A DNA stretch of 64,000 nucleotides, from positions 1,103,001 through 1,167,000 of the forward strand of contig NZ_CP145607.1 in assembly GCF_036884275.1 (NCBI RefSeq). The letters are read 5' to 3'. Below the pieces are notes generated by a model. That model was not told the DNA's origin. It saw only the letters and a program-made list of their open reading frames with translations, and did no database searches. This DNA comes from Sphingomonas kaistensis. GTDB taxonomy: Bacteria > Pseudomonadota > Alphaproteobacteria > Sphingomonadales > Sphingomonadaceae. Shown piece by piece: positions 63,729 through 64,000 of the stretch. Numbering within the stretch: position 1 is the first letter of the stretch; every line of letters starts with the position of its first letter. The position numbers and the translations under genes were made by a program.

Positions 63729-64000
63729 ATGAACCGCCTTGTCGCTCTTCGCCTTGCCCCGCCGACTCTCCTGGCGGCGCTGCTTGCCGCTTGCGCCACC
63801 ACGCCGACCAAGGTCGCCGAGGCCCCGCGCCCCGCGCCGGTGGCGCAGTTGCCGTACGAGTGGACCAGCGGTCAGGCGCCCAAGGCGACCCAGCAGGCCA
63901 AGGCGCAGTTCGGCAGCCTGGCGCTGAAGCCCGGCCAGTATCTGTGGGCCGCGTCCATTCCCGACGCGCCCGCCAAGGTGGTGATCGACCGCCTGCAGCA
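63729..64000 (+). CDS. Lipoprotein resembling an L,D-transpeptidase (3' end outside the window)
   Basis: The first 90 residues are visible. A lipobox is present (LLAALLAACATTP). The following SLALKPGQYLWAASIPDAPAKVVIDRLQ aligns by eye with LKPGGYWWAANAPTDG and VVVSLEDQ of the L,D-transpeptidase at 57844-58398. This is therefore likely a second L,D-transpeptidase, but the YkuD domain with its SHGCxR motif is not yet in view. ATG start; continues past the window edge. Confidence 0.65.
   Translation, partial: MNRLVALRLAPPTLLAALLAACATTPTKVAEAPRPAPVAQLPYEWTSGQAPKATQQAKAQFGSLALKPGQYLWAASIPDAPAKVVIDRLQ

Noticed and set aside
1..64000. CRISPR arrays, insertion sequences, integrases or toxin-antitoxin genes
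   Set aside because: Looked for direct repeat arrays, transposase motifs and small paired genes by eye; none found.

Overview
The window is a high-GC, densely packed stretch of an alphaproteobacterial chromosome, most likely a member of the Sphingomonadales (Sphingomonas-like). This rests on an FlbT-type flagellar regulator, a Tad/Cpa pilus operon with a CtrA-type box upstream, a PEP-CTERM protein ending in PEPGTWALMLLGFG, a large TonB-dependent receptor, a DUF3035 (BamF-like) lipoprotein and many small secreted proteins of sphingomonad type. The species cannot be fixed from the sequence alone.

Layout. (a) 0-5.4 kb: a phospholipase D-like enzyme, a two-gene lysis module (GH108 muramidase and 3TM holin) without phage structural genes, three small secreted proteins of unknown role and a spore-photoproduct-lyase-like radical SAM protein. 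(b) 5.5-15.8 kb: motility. A chemoreceptor without a periplasmic sensor is followed by a minus-strand group (flbT, fliI, fliJ, a muramidase and a divergent sigma-70 factor) and a plus-strand group (flgE, flgK, flgL). As given, flgL has a one-base frameshift. (c) 15.9-26.2 kb: envelope and nutrient functions: M20 peptidase, DacB, TonB receptor, beta-lactamase-like serine hydrolase, LD-carboxypeptidase, DadA-like oxidase and an M15 peptidase. Most act on peptides, D-amino acids or peptidoglycan. (d) 26.2-38.4 kb: a complete-looking Tad/Flp pilus operon on the minus strand, running from the flp pilin to two TPR proteins. No prepilin peptidase is present in the window. A perfect GTTAA-N7-TTAAC box lies upstream of the pilin.

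(e) 38.8-42.3 kb: a DUF2569 membrane protein, tRNA-Leu(CAG), an NDUFA9-like NAD-binding protein, UppP and a secreted protein. (f) 42.3-44.9 kb: the alpha ribosomal operon (rpsM-rpsK-rpoA-rplQ), without secY/adk next to it. (g) 45.1-51 kb: ribF, ileS, lspA, a DUF3035 lipoprotein, then a receiver-less CtrA-like DNA-binding protein. (h) 51-57.7 kb: a minus-strand operon of an M20D amidohydrolase, an OPT transporter, queF and a sulfurtransferase, then a prolyl oligopeptidase. (i) 57.8-64 kb: an L,D-transpeptidase, a Gly/Tyr-rich secreted protein, guaA, a DUF4394 PEP-CTERM protein, a cNMP-domain/thioredoxin-reductase-like flavoprotein and the start of a second L,D-transpeptidase-like lipoprotein.

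The common thread is surface biology: flagellum, Tad pilus, wall remodelling and peptide uptake. The CtrA-type box and the CtrA-like DNA-binding protein suggest a cell-cycle link for the appendages, but this is inference. I found no CRISPR array, insertion sequence, integrase, toxin-antitoxin pair or clear defence system. The best leads are the CtrA-like solo regulator, the pilin promoter box, the broken flgL, the hairpin that hides the phospholipase D ribosome-binding site, and the putative CTG start of fliI.
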